NCBI RefSeq assembly: GCF_023115445.1
Contig: NZ_JALDUI010000014.1
Span: forward strand, 1 to 60,582
Source of the DNA: Streptococcus sp. oral taxon 431
Lineage (GTDB): Bacteria > Bacillota > Bacilli > Lactobacillales > Streptococcaceae
Direction: 5' to 3'
DNA: 60,582 bases
In this document: positions 36,120-43,814 of the stretch, piece after piece
Position numbering within the stretch: the stretch's first letter is position 1
How the letters are laid out: every line of letters begins with the position of its first letter
Notes under the pieces: generated by a model
Database searches by the model: none
What the model was told of the DNA's origin: nothing
What the model saw: the letters and a program-made list of their open reading frames with translations, nothing else
Translations under genes and position numbers: made by a program

Positions 36120-36148
36120 ATTTTATCATTTATAGTTTGTGTTTTCAA
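36120..36148 (-). promoter_or_regulatory. Promoter of the nuclease gene
   Basis: TTGAAA (complement of 36143-36148), a 17-bp spacer and TAAAAT (complement of 36120-36125). The same arrangement and surrounding sequence recur at 60427-60455. Confidence 0.65.
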
Positions 36149-36246
36149 ACAATTATATAAATTTTTTTATATAAAAATAGCATAAAAATCTAGTTATCCG
36201 CATAAAAACTGGACTTATCACACTTTATCAAGGTCAAAACCACTCA

Positions 36247-36271
36247 ATTTACTACTAATTTACTACTTATG
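36247..36271. repeat. Left arm-type integrase binding repeats
   Basis: Two copies of TTTACTACT(A/T), the second reading TTTACTACTTAT. The sequence recurs at 59319-59339 near the right end, and these fit the DR2 sites bound by the N-terminal domain of Tn916 Int. Confidence 0.6.
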
Positions 36272-36351
36272 AATGAGCTTTGATACGACGATTTATCCTT
36301 GAAAAGTGAAGATATAAAGATACTTCCAATAAAATTTGAATATTTAATAGG

Positions 36352-36385
36352 TAGACACTTCAAAAAATGAGGTGTCTATTTTTTT
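36352..36385 (+). terminator. Hairpin with T run near the left end of the element
   Basis: TAGACACTTC and GAGGTGTCTA pair (one mismatch) and are followed by seven T. It stands before the orf24-like peptide and may stop incoming host transcription. The rest of 36186-36411 holds the left end, arm sites and no gene. Confidence 0.65.
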
Positions 36386-36411
36386 ACCCGATTTTGAAAG
36401 GAAGTGAACTT

Positions 36412-36486
36412 ATGAAAACAAAAAATCAAGAATCAAAAGGTCGTTCCCCACTCTTTAAGACCATCAAACATTCATTCAGCCAATAA
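36412..36486 (+). CDS. Short leader-like peptide at the orf24 position
   Basis: 24 codons, MKTKNQESKGRSPLFKTIKH and then SFSQ, with AAAGGAAG 7-8 nt before the ATG. It lies at the position given to orf24 in Tn916. Strongly basic. Expression is not proven; it may only couple translation into orf23. Confidence 0.5.
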   Translation: MKTKNQESKGRSPLFKTIKHSFSQ

Positions 36487-36508
36487 AAAAGAAAGGATAG
36501 GTAAAAAT

Positions 36509-36823
36509 ATGGAACTTAAATTTGTGATTCCCAACATGGAAAAAACATTCGGCAATTTAGAATTTGCTGGCGAGGATAAAGTCGTTCAGCGAAGAATCAA
36601 CGGACGGCTAACTGTCTTATCAAGAAGCTATAATCTCTATTCTGATGTTCAAAGAGCAGATGATATTGTGGTGGTGCTTCCTGCTGAAGCTGGCGAAAAA
36701 CATTTCGGCTTTGAGGAACGTGTGAAGTTAGTCAATCCACGTATTACCGCAGAGGGCTACAAAATCGGCACTCGTGGTTTTACAAATTACCTTTTACATG
36801 CTGACGACATGATAAAAGAATAA
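36509..36823 (+). CDS. orf23: Tn916 Orf23, DUF961 family (YdcP-like)
   Basis: 104 residues: MELKFVIPNMEKTFGNLEF at the start and EERVKLVNPRITAEGYKIG near the end, the DUF961 pattern. Conserved at the head of the conjugation operon in Tn916 and ICEBs1 (YdcP), where homologues help replication and transfer of the element. SD AAAGGA before the ATG. The neighbouring Orf22 is a paralogue. Confidence 0.9.
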   Translation: MELKFVIPNMEKTFGNLEFAGEDKVVQRRINGRLTVLSRSYNLYSDVQRADDIVVVLPAEAGEKHFGFEERVKLVNPRITAEGYKIGTRGFTNYLLHADDMIKE

Positions 36824-36838
36824 AGAAAGAGAGGAAAA

Positions 36839-37225
36839 ATGATGAGATTAGCAAATGGCATTGTATTAGATAAAGACACGACTTTTGGAGAATTGAAATT
36901 CTCTGCTCTACGTCGTGAAGTGAGAATCCAAAATGAAGACGGGTCGGTTTCAGATGAAATCAAGGAACGTACCTATGACTTAAAATCCAAAGGACAAGGA
37001 CGCATGATTCAAGTAAGTATTCCTGCCAGCGTGCCTTTGAAAGAGTTTGATTATAACGCACGGGTGGAACTTATCAATCCCATTGCGGACACCGTTGCTA
37101 CTGCCACCTATCAAGGAGCAGATGTTGACTGGTATATCAAGGCAGACGATATTGTGCTGACAAAGGATTCTAGTTCATTCAAAGCTCAACCACAAGCAAA
37201 GAAAGAACCGACACAAGACAAATAG
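36839..37225 (+). CDS. orf22: Tn916 Orf22, DUF961 family
   Basis: 128 residues, paralogue of Orf23: RLANGIVLDKDTTFGELKFS, then YNARVELINPIADTVATATYQG. It has an extra charged C-terminal tail. ICEBs1 homologues (HelP-type/YdcP group) are processivity factors for plasmid-like replication of the element; I infer a similar task. The ATG at 36839 follows AGAGAGG. Confidence 0.9.
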   Translation: MMRLANGIVLDKDTTFGELKFSALRREVRIQNEDGSVSDEIKERTYDLKSKGQGRMIQVSIPASVPLKEFDYNARVELINPIADTVATATYQGADVDWYIKADDIVLTKDSSSFKAQPQAKKEPTQDK

Positions 37226-37253
37226 TCGCTAGGTAGAAAGGAGACTTTTTCGC

Positions 37254-38639
37254 ATGAAACAGCGTGGTAAAAGGATTCGCCCATCTGGTAAAGATTTAGT
37301 CTTTCATTTTACGATAGCGTCACTCCTGCCTGTTTTCCTGCTGGTTGTCGGACTGTTTCATGTGAAGACAATCCAGCAGATCAACTGGCAGGATTTTAAC
37401 CTATCACAAGCAGATAAGATTGACATTCCCTATTTAATTATCAGTTTCAGTGTCGCAATTCTTATCTGCTTGCTGGTAGCGTTTGTATTCAAACGGGTTC
37501 GCTATGATACGGTTAAACAACTTTACCACCGTCAAAAACTGGCAAAGATGATACTTGAAAACAAGTGGTATGAATCTGAACAGGTCAAAACAGAGGGTTT
37601 CTTTAAAGATAGTGCTGGTCGTACAAAGGAAAAGATAACCTACTTCCCTAAAATGTATTATCGACTTAAAAATGGCTTGATACAGATACGGGTGGAAATC
37701 ACGCTGGGAAAATATCAAGACCAACTCTTACACTTGGAAAAGAAATTAGAGAGTGGCTTGTACTGTGAGCTGACGGATAAAGAGTTAAAGGATTCCTATG
37801 TGGAATATACTTTGCTCTATGACACCATAGCCAGTCGTATTTCTATTGATGAAGTAGAAGCTAAAGATGGTAAACTTCGCTTAATGAAAAACGTATGGTG
37901 GGAATATGATAAGCTCCCTCATATGTTGATTGCTGGTGGTACAGGTGGCGGTAAAACTTACTTTATACTGACACTGATTGAAGCCTTGCTTCATACAGAT
38001 TCAAAACTGTATATTCTTGACCCGAAAAATGCTGACCTTGCGGACTTAGGTTCTGTGATGGCAAATGTCTACTATAGAAAAGAAGACTTGCTTTCTTGCA
38101 TTGAAACATTCTATGAAGAAATGATGAAACGTAGTGAGGAAATGAAGCAGATGAAGAACTATAAGACTGGCAAAAATTATGCTTACTTAGGTCTCCCGGC
38201 ACACTTCTTAATCTTTGATGAATACGTCGCTTTCATGGAAATGCTGGGAACAAAAGAAAACACCGCAGTTATGAATAAGCTGAAACAGATTGTCATGTTA
38301 GGTCGTCAAGCTGGCTTCTTTCTAATACTGGCTTGTCAACGTCCAGACGCAAAATATTTAGGCGACGGAATCCGTGATCAGTTTAATTTCAGAGTGGCTT
38401 TAGGTCGTATGTCTGAAATGGGCTATGGCATGATGTTTGGCAGTGACGTACAAAAGGATTTCTTCTTAAAGCGAATCAAAGGTCGTGGCTATGTTGATGT
38501 AGGAACAAGTGTCATATCAGAGTTTTATACTCCCCTTGTACCAAAAGGATATGATTTCTTGGAGGAAATTAAAAAGTTATCCAACAGCAGACAGTCCACG
38601 CAGGCGACGTGCGAAGCGGAAGTCGCAGGTGTGGACTGA
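37254..38639 (+). CDS. orf21: Tn916 Orf21, FtsK/TcpA-type coupling ATPase
   Basis: 461 residues. Two N-terminal helices (about 20-42 and 58-80), then a hexameric motor domain with Walker A GGTGGGKT near 226 and Walker B FLIFDEYVAF near 318. It delivers the relaxase-DNA complex to the mating channel. oriT lies directly downstream, between this gene and the relaxase, as in Tn916. Confidence 0.94.
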   Translation: MKQRGKRIRPSGKDLVFHFTIASLLPVFLLVVGLFHVKTIQQINWQDFNLSQADKIDIPYLIISFSVAILICLLVAFVFKRVRYDTVKQLYHRQKLAKMILENKWYESEQVKTEGFFKDSAGRTKEKITYFPKMYYRLKNGLIQIRVEITLGKYQDQLLHLEKKLESGLYCELTDKELKDSYVEYTLLYDTIASRISIDEVEAKDGKLRLMKNVWWEYDKLPHMLIAGGTGGGKTYFILTLIEALLHTDSKLYILDPKNADLADLGSVMANVYYRKEDLLSCIETFYEEMMKRSEEMKQMKNYKTGKNYAYLGLPAHFLIFDEYVAFMEMLGTKENTAVMNKLKQIVMLGRQAGFFLILACQRPDAKYLGDGIRDQFNFRVALGRMSEMGYGMMFGSDVQKDFFLKRIKGRGYVDVGTSVISEFYTPLVPKGYDFLEEIKKLSNSRQSTQATCEAEVAGVD

Positions 38640-38816
38640 TCTTGCTGGCTGGTGTGGCAATAGCCACGCCAGCACTTAACCCCCCGTATCTAACAGGGGG
38701 GTACAAATCGACAGGAAACAGTCAAAAAAACATTAGAAAATCCTTTGGTTACAAGGGATTTACAAAATTTCAGCGTATGTCAAATGGGCTTTAAAAGTTG
38801 ACATACGCCTTTTTGA
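38640..38816 (+). other. Origin of transfer (oriT)
   Basis: Noncoding interval between orf21 and orf20, where Tn916 oriT was mapped. It holds TGCTGGC/GCCAGCA (38643-38673) with inner GTGGC/GCCAC, then a CCCCCC/GGGGGG stem (38680-38701) followed by GTACAAATCGACAGGAAAC. A third stem GCGTATGTCAA/TTGACATACGC with T run (38773-38814) stands before orf20 and may control its expression. Confidence 0.85.
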
Positions 38817-40022
38817 TTGGAGGGATTTTTACTGAATGAACAAACTTGGTTACAGCATTTAAAAGAAAAACGCTTGGCTTATGGACTATCTCAAAACCGT
38901 TTAGCTGTTGCGACTGGTATTACAAGGCAGTATCTAAGCGATATTGAAACAGGAAAAGTCAAGCCATCAGAGGATTTACAGCAGTCCCTTTGGGAAGCTC
39001 TGGAACGCTTCAATCCCGACGCTCCCCTTGAAATGCTGTTTGATTATGTAAGGATTCGCTTTCCGACAACAGACGTACAGCAGGTGGTCGAAAACATCTT
39101 ACAACTGAAACTGTCCTATTTTCTTCATGAGGACTATGGTTTCTATTCTTATTCAGAGCATTATGCTTTAGGCGACATATTCGTCCTTTGCTCCCATGAA
39201 CTGGACAAAGGAGTTCTGGTGGAATTGAAAGGTCGTGGGTGCAGACAATTTGAAAGCTATCTTCTGGCACAACAAAGAAGCTGGTATGAGTTCTTTATGG
39301 ACGTTTTGGTGGCTGGCGGTGTGATGAAACGCCTTGACCTTGCCATTAACGATAAGACAGGGATTTTGAATATCCCTGTACTCACTGAAAAGTGCCAACA
39401 GGAAGAATGTATCTCCGTCTTCCGCAGTTTTAAAAGCTATCGCAGTGGCGAACTGGTACGCAAAGAGGAAAAGGAATGTATGGGAAACACCCTCTATATC
39501 GGTTCATTACAAAGTGAAGTTTATTTCTGTATCTATGAAAAGGACTACGAGCAGTACAAGAAAAATGATATTCCCATTGAAGACGCAGAAGTAAAAAACC
39601 GTTTTGAGATTCGATTGAAAAATGAGCGTGCCTATTATGCAGTCCGTGATTTACTCGTCTATGACAATCCAGAGCATACCGCCTTTAAAATTATCAATCG
39701 GTATATCCGTTTTGTAGATAAAGACGATTCCAAACCTCGTTCTGATTGGAAACTGAATGAAGAATGGGCTTGGTTTATTGGGAACAATCGTGAACGATTA
39801 AAACTAACCACAAAACCAGAGCCTTACTCCTTCCAAAGGACGCTGAACTGGCTATCTCATCAAGTTGCCCCGACCTTAAAGGTTGCGATTAAACTTGATG
39901 AAATCAACCAGACGCAGGTTGTAAAAGACATTCTCGACCATGCGAAACTGACAGACCGACACAAGCAGATTTTGAAGCAACAGTCAGTAAAAGAACAGGA
40001 CGTGATAACAACAAAAAAATAA
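38817..40022 (+). CDS. orf20: Tn916 Orf20, Rep_trans relaxase
   Basis: 401 residues. N-terminal helix-turn-helix of the HTH_3 type (RLAYGLSQNRLAVATGITRQYLSDIETGK), then the Rep_trans relaxase domain with RLDLAINDKTGIL. Nicks oriT with strand specificity and starts rolling-circle replication. The frame opens at TTG 38817, which overlaps GGAGGG; the CTG at 38832, 8 nt after GGAGGG, is the alternative. No ATG start fits. Confidence 0.9.
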   Translation: MEGFLLNEQTWLQHLKEKRLAYGLSQNRLAVATGITRQYLSDIETGKVKPSEDLQQSLWEALERFNPDAPLEMLFDYVRIRFPTTDVQQVVENILQLKLSYFLHEDYGFYSYSEHYALGDIFVLCSHELDKGVLVELKGRGCRQFESYLLAQQRSWYEFFMDVLVAGGVMKRLDLAINDKTGILNIPVLTEKCQQEECISVFRSFKSYRSGELVRKEEKECMGNTLYIGSLQSEVYFCIYEKDYEQYKKNDIPIEDAEVKNRFEIRLKNERAYYAVRDLLVYDNPEHTAFKIINRYIRFVDKDDSKPRSDWKLNEEWAWFIGNNRERLKLTTKPEPYSFQRTLNWLSHQVAPTLKVAIKLDEINQTQVVKDILDHAKLTDRHKQILKQQSVKEQDVITTKK

Positions 40023-40064
40023 CTCAAATACAAATTCATTGAATATAGAGAGGAGAACATTTTT

Positions 40065-40286
40065 ATGAATTTTGGACAAAACCTTTATAACTGGTTTCTA
40101 TCAAACGCTCAATCACTGGTGCTTTTAGCAATCGTTGTGATTGGCTTGTATCTTGGCTTCAAGCGTGAGTTTAGCAAACTGATTGGCTTTTTAATTATTG
40201 CGATTATTGCGGTTGGCTTAGTCTTCAACGCTGCTGGAGTAAAAGACATTTTACTAGAGCTATTCAATCGCATTATTGGTGCTTAA
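40065..40286 (+). CDS. orf19: Tn916 Orf19, TcpD-like membrane protein
   Basis: 73 residues with two hydrophobic helices (about 16-30 and 38-56). Matches the short TcpD family of Gram-positive transfer systems. GAGAGGAG precedes the ATG. Presumed part of the mating channel. Confidence 0.85.
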   Translation: MNFGQNLYNWFLSNAQSLVLLAIVVIGLYLGFKREFSKLIGFLIIAIIAVGLVFNAAGVKDILLELFNRIIGA

Positions 40287-40402
40287 ATAAAACCGTTCTT
40301 TTGTGGAATATAAGTGGTTTTCTTATGTTCCGCAAAGGAATGGTACACCAAACGAAGTGCGGTAGGGATTTTTGAATCTCTACAAAGAAAGGACGTGAAT
40401 AT
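40287..40402 (+). other. Spacer with a long hairpin, possible single-strand origin
   Basis: TTTGTGGAATATAAG (40302-40316) pairs with CTTATGTTCCGCAAA (near 40323-40337), a stem of about 15 bp with a 6-nt loop. Tn916 is known to carry a single-strand origin of replication; whether it is this hairpin I cannot confirm. No gene is seen. Confidence 0.4.
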
Positions 40403-40900
40403 ATGGACGATATGCAAGTCTATATTGCGAATTTAGGCAAATACAATGAGGGCGAATTGGTCGGTGCGTGGTTTACCTTTCCCATTGACTTTGAGGAAGT
40501 CAAAGAGAAAATCGGCTTGAATGATGAATATGAGGAATACGCCATTCATGACTACGAGTTACCCTTTACGGTTGACGAATACACTTCCATTGGCGAACTC
40601 AATCGACTATGGGAAATGGTATCGGAATTACCCGAAGAATTACAATCGGAGCTATCTGCTCTGCTCACTCATTTTTCAAGCATTGAAGAACTAAGCGAAC
40701 ATCAAGAGGATATTATCATTCATTCCGATTGTGATGATATGTATGACGTGGCACGCTACTACATTGAAGAAACGGGTGCTTTAGGCGAAGTACCAGCTAG
40801 TCTTCAAAACTATATTGATTATCAAGCCTATGGTCGGGATTTAGACCTTTCAGGAACGTTTATCTCAACCAATCATGGGATTTTTGAAATCGTCTATTAA
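40403..40900 (+). CDS. ardA: Tn916 Orf18, ArdA antirestriction protein
   Basis: 165 residues, extremely acidic (many Asp and Glu), a DNA mimic that blocks type I restriction enzymes. MQVYIANLGKYNEGELVGAWFTFP at the start and the C-terminal NHGIFEIVY are ArdA features. Helps the single strand survive entry into a new host. AGAAAGGA 10 nt before the ATG. Confidence 0.95.
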   Translation: MDDMQVYIANLGKYNEGELVGAWFTFPIDFEEVKEKIGLNDEYEEYAIHDYELPFTVDEYTSIGELNRLWEMVSELPEELQSELSALLTHFSSIEELSEHQEDIIIHSDCDDMYDVARYYIEETGALGEVPASLQNYIDYQAYGRDLDLSGTFISTNHGIFEIVY

Positions 40901-40988
40901 ATCTGTCGGTACATTACTACTGGCAGATTTTCTATTTTACGGGGTGGCTCAATCAGCTACCCCTATTTTTTATGAAAGGATTGATTAC

Positions 40989-41381
40989 ATGAAGAAAATA
41001 CGAAGCTATACCAGTATCTGGTCTGTGGAAAAGGTACTGTATTCTATCAATGATTTTAGACTTCCGTTTCCCATAACCTTTACGCAAATGACATGGTTTG
41101 TCGTGTCACTCTTTGCAGTGATGATACTTGGCAACTTGCCCCCTCTTTCCATGATAGAGGGAGCATTTCTCAAATACTTTGGGATTCCTGTGGCTTTCAC
41201 ATGGTTTATGTCTACAAAAACTTTTGATGGTAAAAAGCCTTATGGATTTTTGAAGTCTGTCATTGCTTATGCACTGCGACCAAAGCTGACCTATGCAGGA
41301 AAAAAAGTAACGCTTGGCAGAAACCAGCCACAAGAAGCCATTACAGCAGTTAGGAGTGAATTTTATGGCATATCCAATTAA
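40989..41381 (+). CDS. orf17: Tn916 Orf17, TcpE family conjugation protein
   Basis: 130 residues from the ATG at 40989 (GAAAGGA 8 nt before), or 168 if the ATG at 40875 is used, which overlaps ardA by 26 nt and has no clear ribosome site. Two hydrophobic segments around 37-60 and 65-80. TcpE homologues link to TcpA/VirB4 in the mating channel. Confidence 0.88.
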   Translation: MKKIRSYTSIWSVEKVLYSINDFRLPFPITFTQMTWFVVSLFAVMILGNLPPLSMIEGAFLKYFGIPVAFTWFMSTKTFDGKKPYGFLKSVIAYALRPKLTYAGKKVTLGRNQPQEAITAVRSEFYGISN

Positions 41382-43812
41382 ATACATTGAAAACAATCTC
41401 GTCTGGAATAAAGACGGGGAATGTTATGCTTACTATGAGCTTGTTCCTTACAATTACTCATTTCTAAGTCCAGAACAGAAAATACAAGTGCATGATTCTT
41501 TCAGACAGCTTATCGCACAAAATCGTGATGGCAAAATTCATGCTTTACAAATCAGTACAGAATCCAGCATACGTTCTGCACAAGAGCGTTCCAAAAATGA
41601 AGTCACTGGCAAGCTCAAAGCGGTTGCCTATGACAAAATCGACCAACAGACAGACGCTTTAATATCCATGATTGGCGAAAATCAAGTGAACTACCGTTTC
41701 TTTATCGGCTTTAAGTTGCTTCTCAACGATCAGGAGTTTTCTATGAAAAGTCTTACCGTTGAAGCAAAAAATGCTTTGTCTGATTTTGTCTATGATGTGA
41801 ACCATAAGCTGATGGGCGATTTTGTTAGTATGAGTAATGATGAAATCCTGCGTTTTCAGAAGATGGAAAAGCTCTTAGAAAATAAAATCTCTCGTCGTTT
41901 CAAAATCCGCAGGTTAGATAAGGACGACTTCGGCTATCTGATTGAACACCTTTACGGACAGACAGGCACTGCCTATGAAGAGTATGAGTACCATCTATCA
42001 AAGAAAAAGCTGGATAATGAAACGCTGATTAAATACTATGACTTGATTAAGCCTACTCGCTGTTTGGTGGAAGAAAAACAGCGATATTTGAAAATCCAGC
42101 AGGAAGATGAAACCGTCTATGTAGCTTACTTTACCATTAACAGCATTGTCGGAGAACTGGACTTCCCGTCCTCTGAAATCTTCTACTACCAGCAACAGCA
42201 ATTTACATTCCCGATTGATACGTCAATGAATGTGGAAATTGTAGCGAATCGTAAAGCCCTATCTACTGTCCGCAATAAAAAGAAAGAACTGAAAGACTTG
42301 GATAACCACGCTTGGCAAAGTGATAATGAAACCAGCTCCAATGTGGCGGAAGCTCTGGAAAGTGTGAATGAGCTGGAAACCAATTTAGACCAAAGCAAGG
42401 AATCTATGTACAAGCTGTCTTATGTGGTAAGGGTATCAGCAAATGATCTTGACGAACTCAAACGTCGTTGTAATGAAGTGAAAGATTTTTATGACGATTT
42501 AAGCGTAAAACTGGTACGACCATTTGGGGATATGCTCGGCTTACATGAAGAATTTTTACCTGCCAGCAAGCGTTATATGAATGATTATATTCAATACGTG
42601 ACCTCTGATTTCCTCGCTGGTTTAGGTTTTGGTGCTACTCAAATGCTGGGGGAAAATGAGGGGATTTATGTTGGCTACAGCTTAGATACTGGACGCAATG
42701 TCTATCTGAAACCTGCTCTTGCCAGTCAAGGGGTTAAGGGTTCAGTAACCAATGCGTTAGCGTCGGCTTTTGTTGGTTCGCTGGGTGGTGGTAAATCCTT
42801 TGCGAATAACCTTATCGTCTATTATGCGGTGCTTTATGGGGCACAAGCAGTGATTGTAGACCCAAAAGCAGAACGTGGCAGATGGAAAGAAACCTTGCCA
42901 GAGATTTCCCATGAAATCAATATCGTCACTCTGACTTCTGATGAGAAAAACAAAGGCTTACTTGACCCTTATGTGATTATGAAAAATCCCAAAGATTCTG
43001 AATCACTGGCTATTGATATTCTGACATTCCTTACGGGGATTTCCTCTCGTGATGGGGAACGCTTCCCAATCCTTAGAAAAGCCATTCGTGCAGTAACCAA
43101 TAGTGAAGTACGAGGGTTGATGAAAGTGATTGAGGAATTACGGGTTGAGAATACGCCACTAAGTACCAGTATAGCCGACCATATCGAAAGTTTTACAGAC
43201 TATGACTTTGCACATTTATTATTCAGTAATGGTTATGTGGAGCAGTCTATCAGCTTAGAAAAACAACTGAACATTATACAGGTTGCGGACTTGGTACTTC
43301 CCGACAAGGAAACTTCCTTTGAGGAATATACCACTATGGAGCTTTTATCCGTTGCTATGCTGATTGTCATTAGTACCTTTGCTTTAGACTTTATCCATAC
43401 AGACCGAAGCATTTTCAAGATTGTAGATTTAGACGAAGCATGGAGCTTTTTACAGGTAGCACAAGGAAAAACACTATCTATGAAGCTGGTTCGGGCTGGT
43501 CGTGCTATGAACGCTGGGGTATATTTCGTGACCCAAAATACAGACGACCTCTTAGATGAAAAACTGAAAAATAACCTCGGCTTAAAATTTGCATTTCGTT
43601 CCACTGACCTTAACGAGATTAAAAAGACCTTAGCCTTTTTTGGTGTAGACCCAGAGGACGAAAACAATCAGAAGCGATTGCGTGATTTGGAAAACGGGCA
43701 ATGCCTTATCAGTGATTTATATGGTCGTGTCGGTGTGATACAGTTCCACCCTGTATTTGAAGAACTGCTCCATGCCTTTGATACCAGACCACCTGTGCGA
43801 AAAGAGGTGTAA
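41365..43812 (+). CDS. orf16: Tn916 Orf16, VirB4-like conjugation ATPase
   Basis: 815 residues from MAYPIKYIENN, with TTAGGAGTG before the ATG; the frame is open 17 codons further. Walker A GSLGGGKSF near 471, Walker B FKIVDLDEAW near 688. Energises assembly of the mating channel. Overlaps orf17 by 17 nt and ends 2 nt before orf15. Confidence 0.94.
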   Translation: MAYPIKYIENNLVWNKDGECYAYYELVPYNYSFLSPEQKIQVHDSFRQLIAQNRDGKIHALQISTESSIRSAQERSKNEVTGKLKAVAYDKIDQQTDALISMIGENQVNYRFFIGFKLLLNDQEFSMKSLTVEAKNALSDFVYDVNHKLMGDFVSMSNDEILRFQKMEKLLENKISRRFKIRRLDKDDFGYLIEHLYGQTGTAYEEYEYHLSKKKLDNETLIKYYDLIKPTRCLVEEKQRYLKIQQEDETVYVAYFTINSIVGELDFPSSEIFYYQQQQFTFPIDTSMNVEIVANRKALSTVRNKKKELKDLDNHAWQSDNETSSNVAEALESVNELETNLDQSKESMYKLSYVVRVSANDLDELKRRCNEVKDFYDDLSVKLVRPFGDMLGLHEEFLPASKRYMNDYIQYVTSDFLAGLGFGATQMLGENEGIYVGYSLDTGRNVYLKPALASQGVKGSVTNALASAFVGSLGGGKSFANNLIVYYAVLYGAQAVIVDPKAERGRWKETLPEISHEINIVTLTSDEKNKGLLDPYVIMKNPKDSESLAIDILTFLTGISSRDGERFPILRKAIRAVTNSEVRGLMKVIEELRVENTPLSTSIADHIESFTDYDFAHLLFSNGYVEQSISLEKQLNIIQVADLVLPDKETSFEEYTTMELLSVAMLIVISTFALDFIHTDRSIFKIVDLDEAWSFLQVAQGKTLSMKLVRAGRAMNAGVYFVTQNTDDLLDEKLKNNLGLKFAFRSTDLNEIKKTLAFFGVDPEDENNQKRLRDLENGQCLISDLYGRVGVIQFHPVFEELLHAFDTRPPVRKEV

Positions 43813-43814
43813 AT

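Noticed and set aside
36171..36400. CRISPR-like array in the AT-rich repeats at the element ends
   Set aside because: Only two or three short TTTACTACT repeats at uneven spacing; they fit integrase arm sites. No cas genes and no spaced repeat array exist anywhere in the window.
40875..40988. Longer N-terminus of Orf17 overlapping ardA
   Set aside because: The ATG at 40875 lacks a ribosome site, while 40989 has GAAAGGA at proper distance and starts the conserved TcpE-like sequence.
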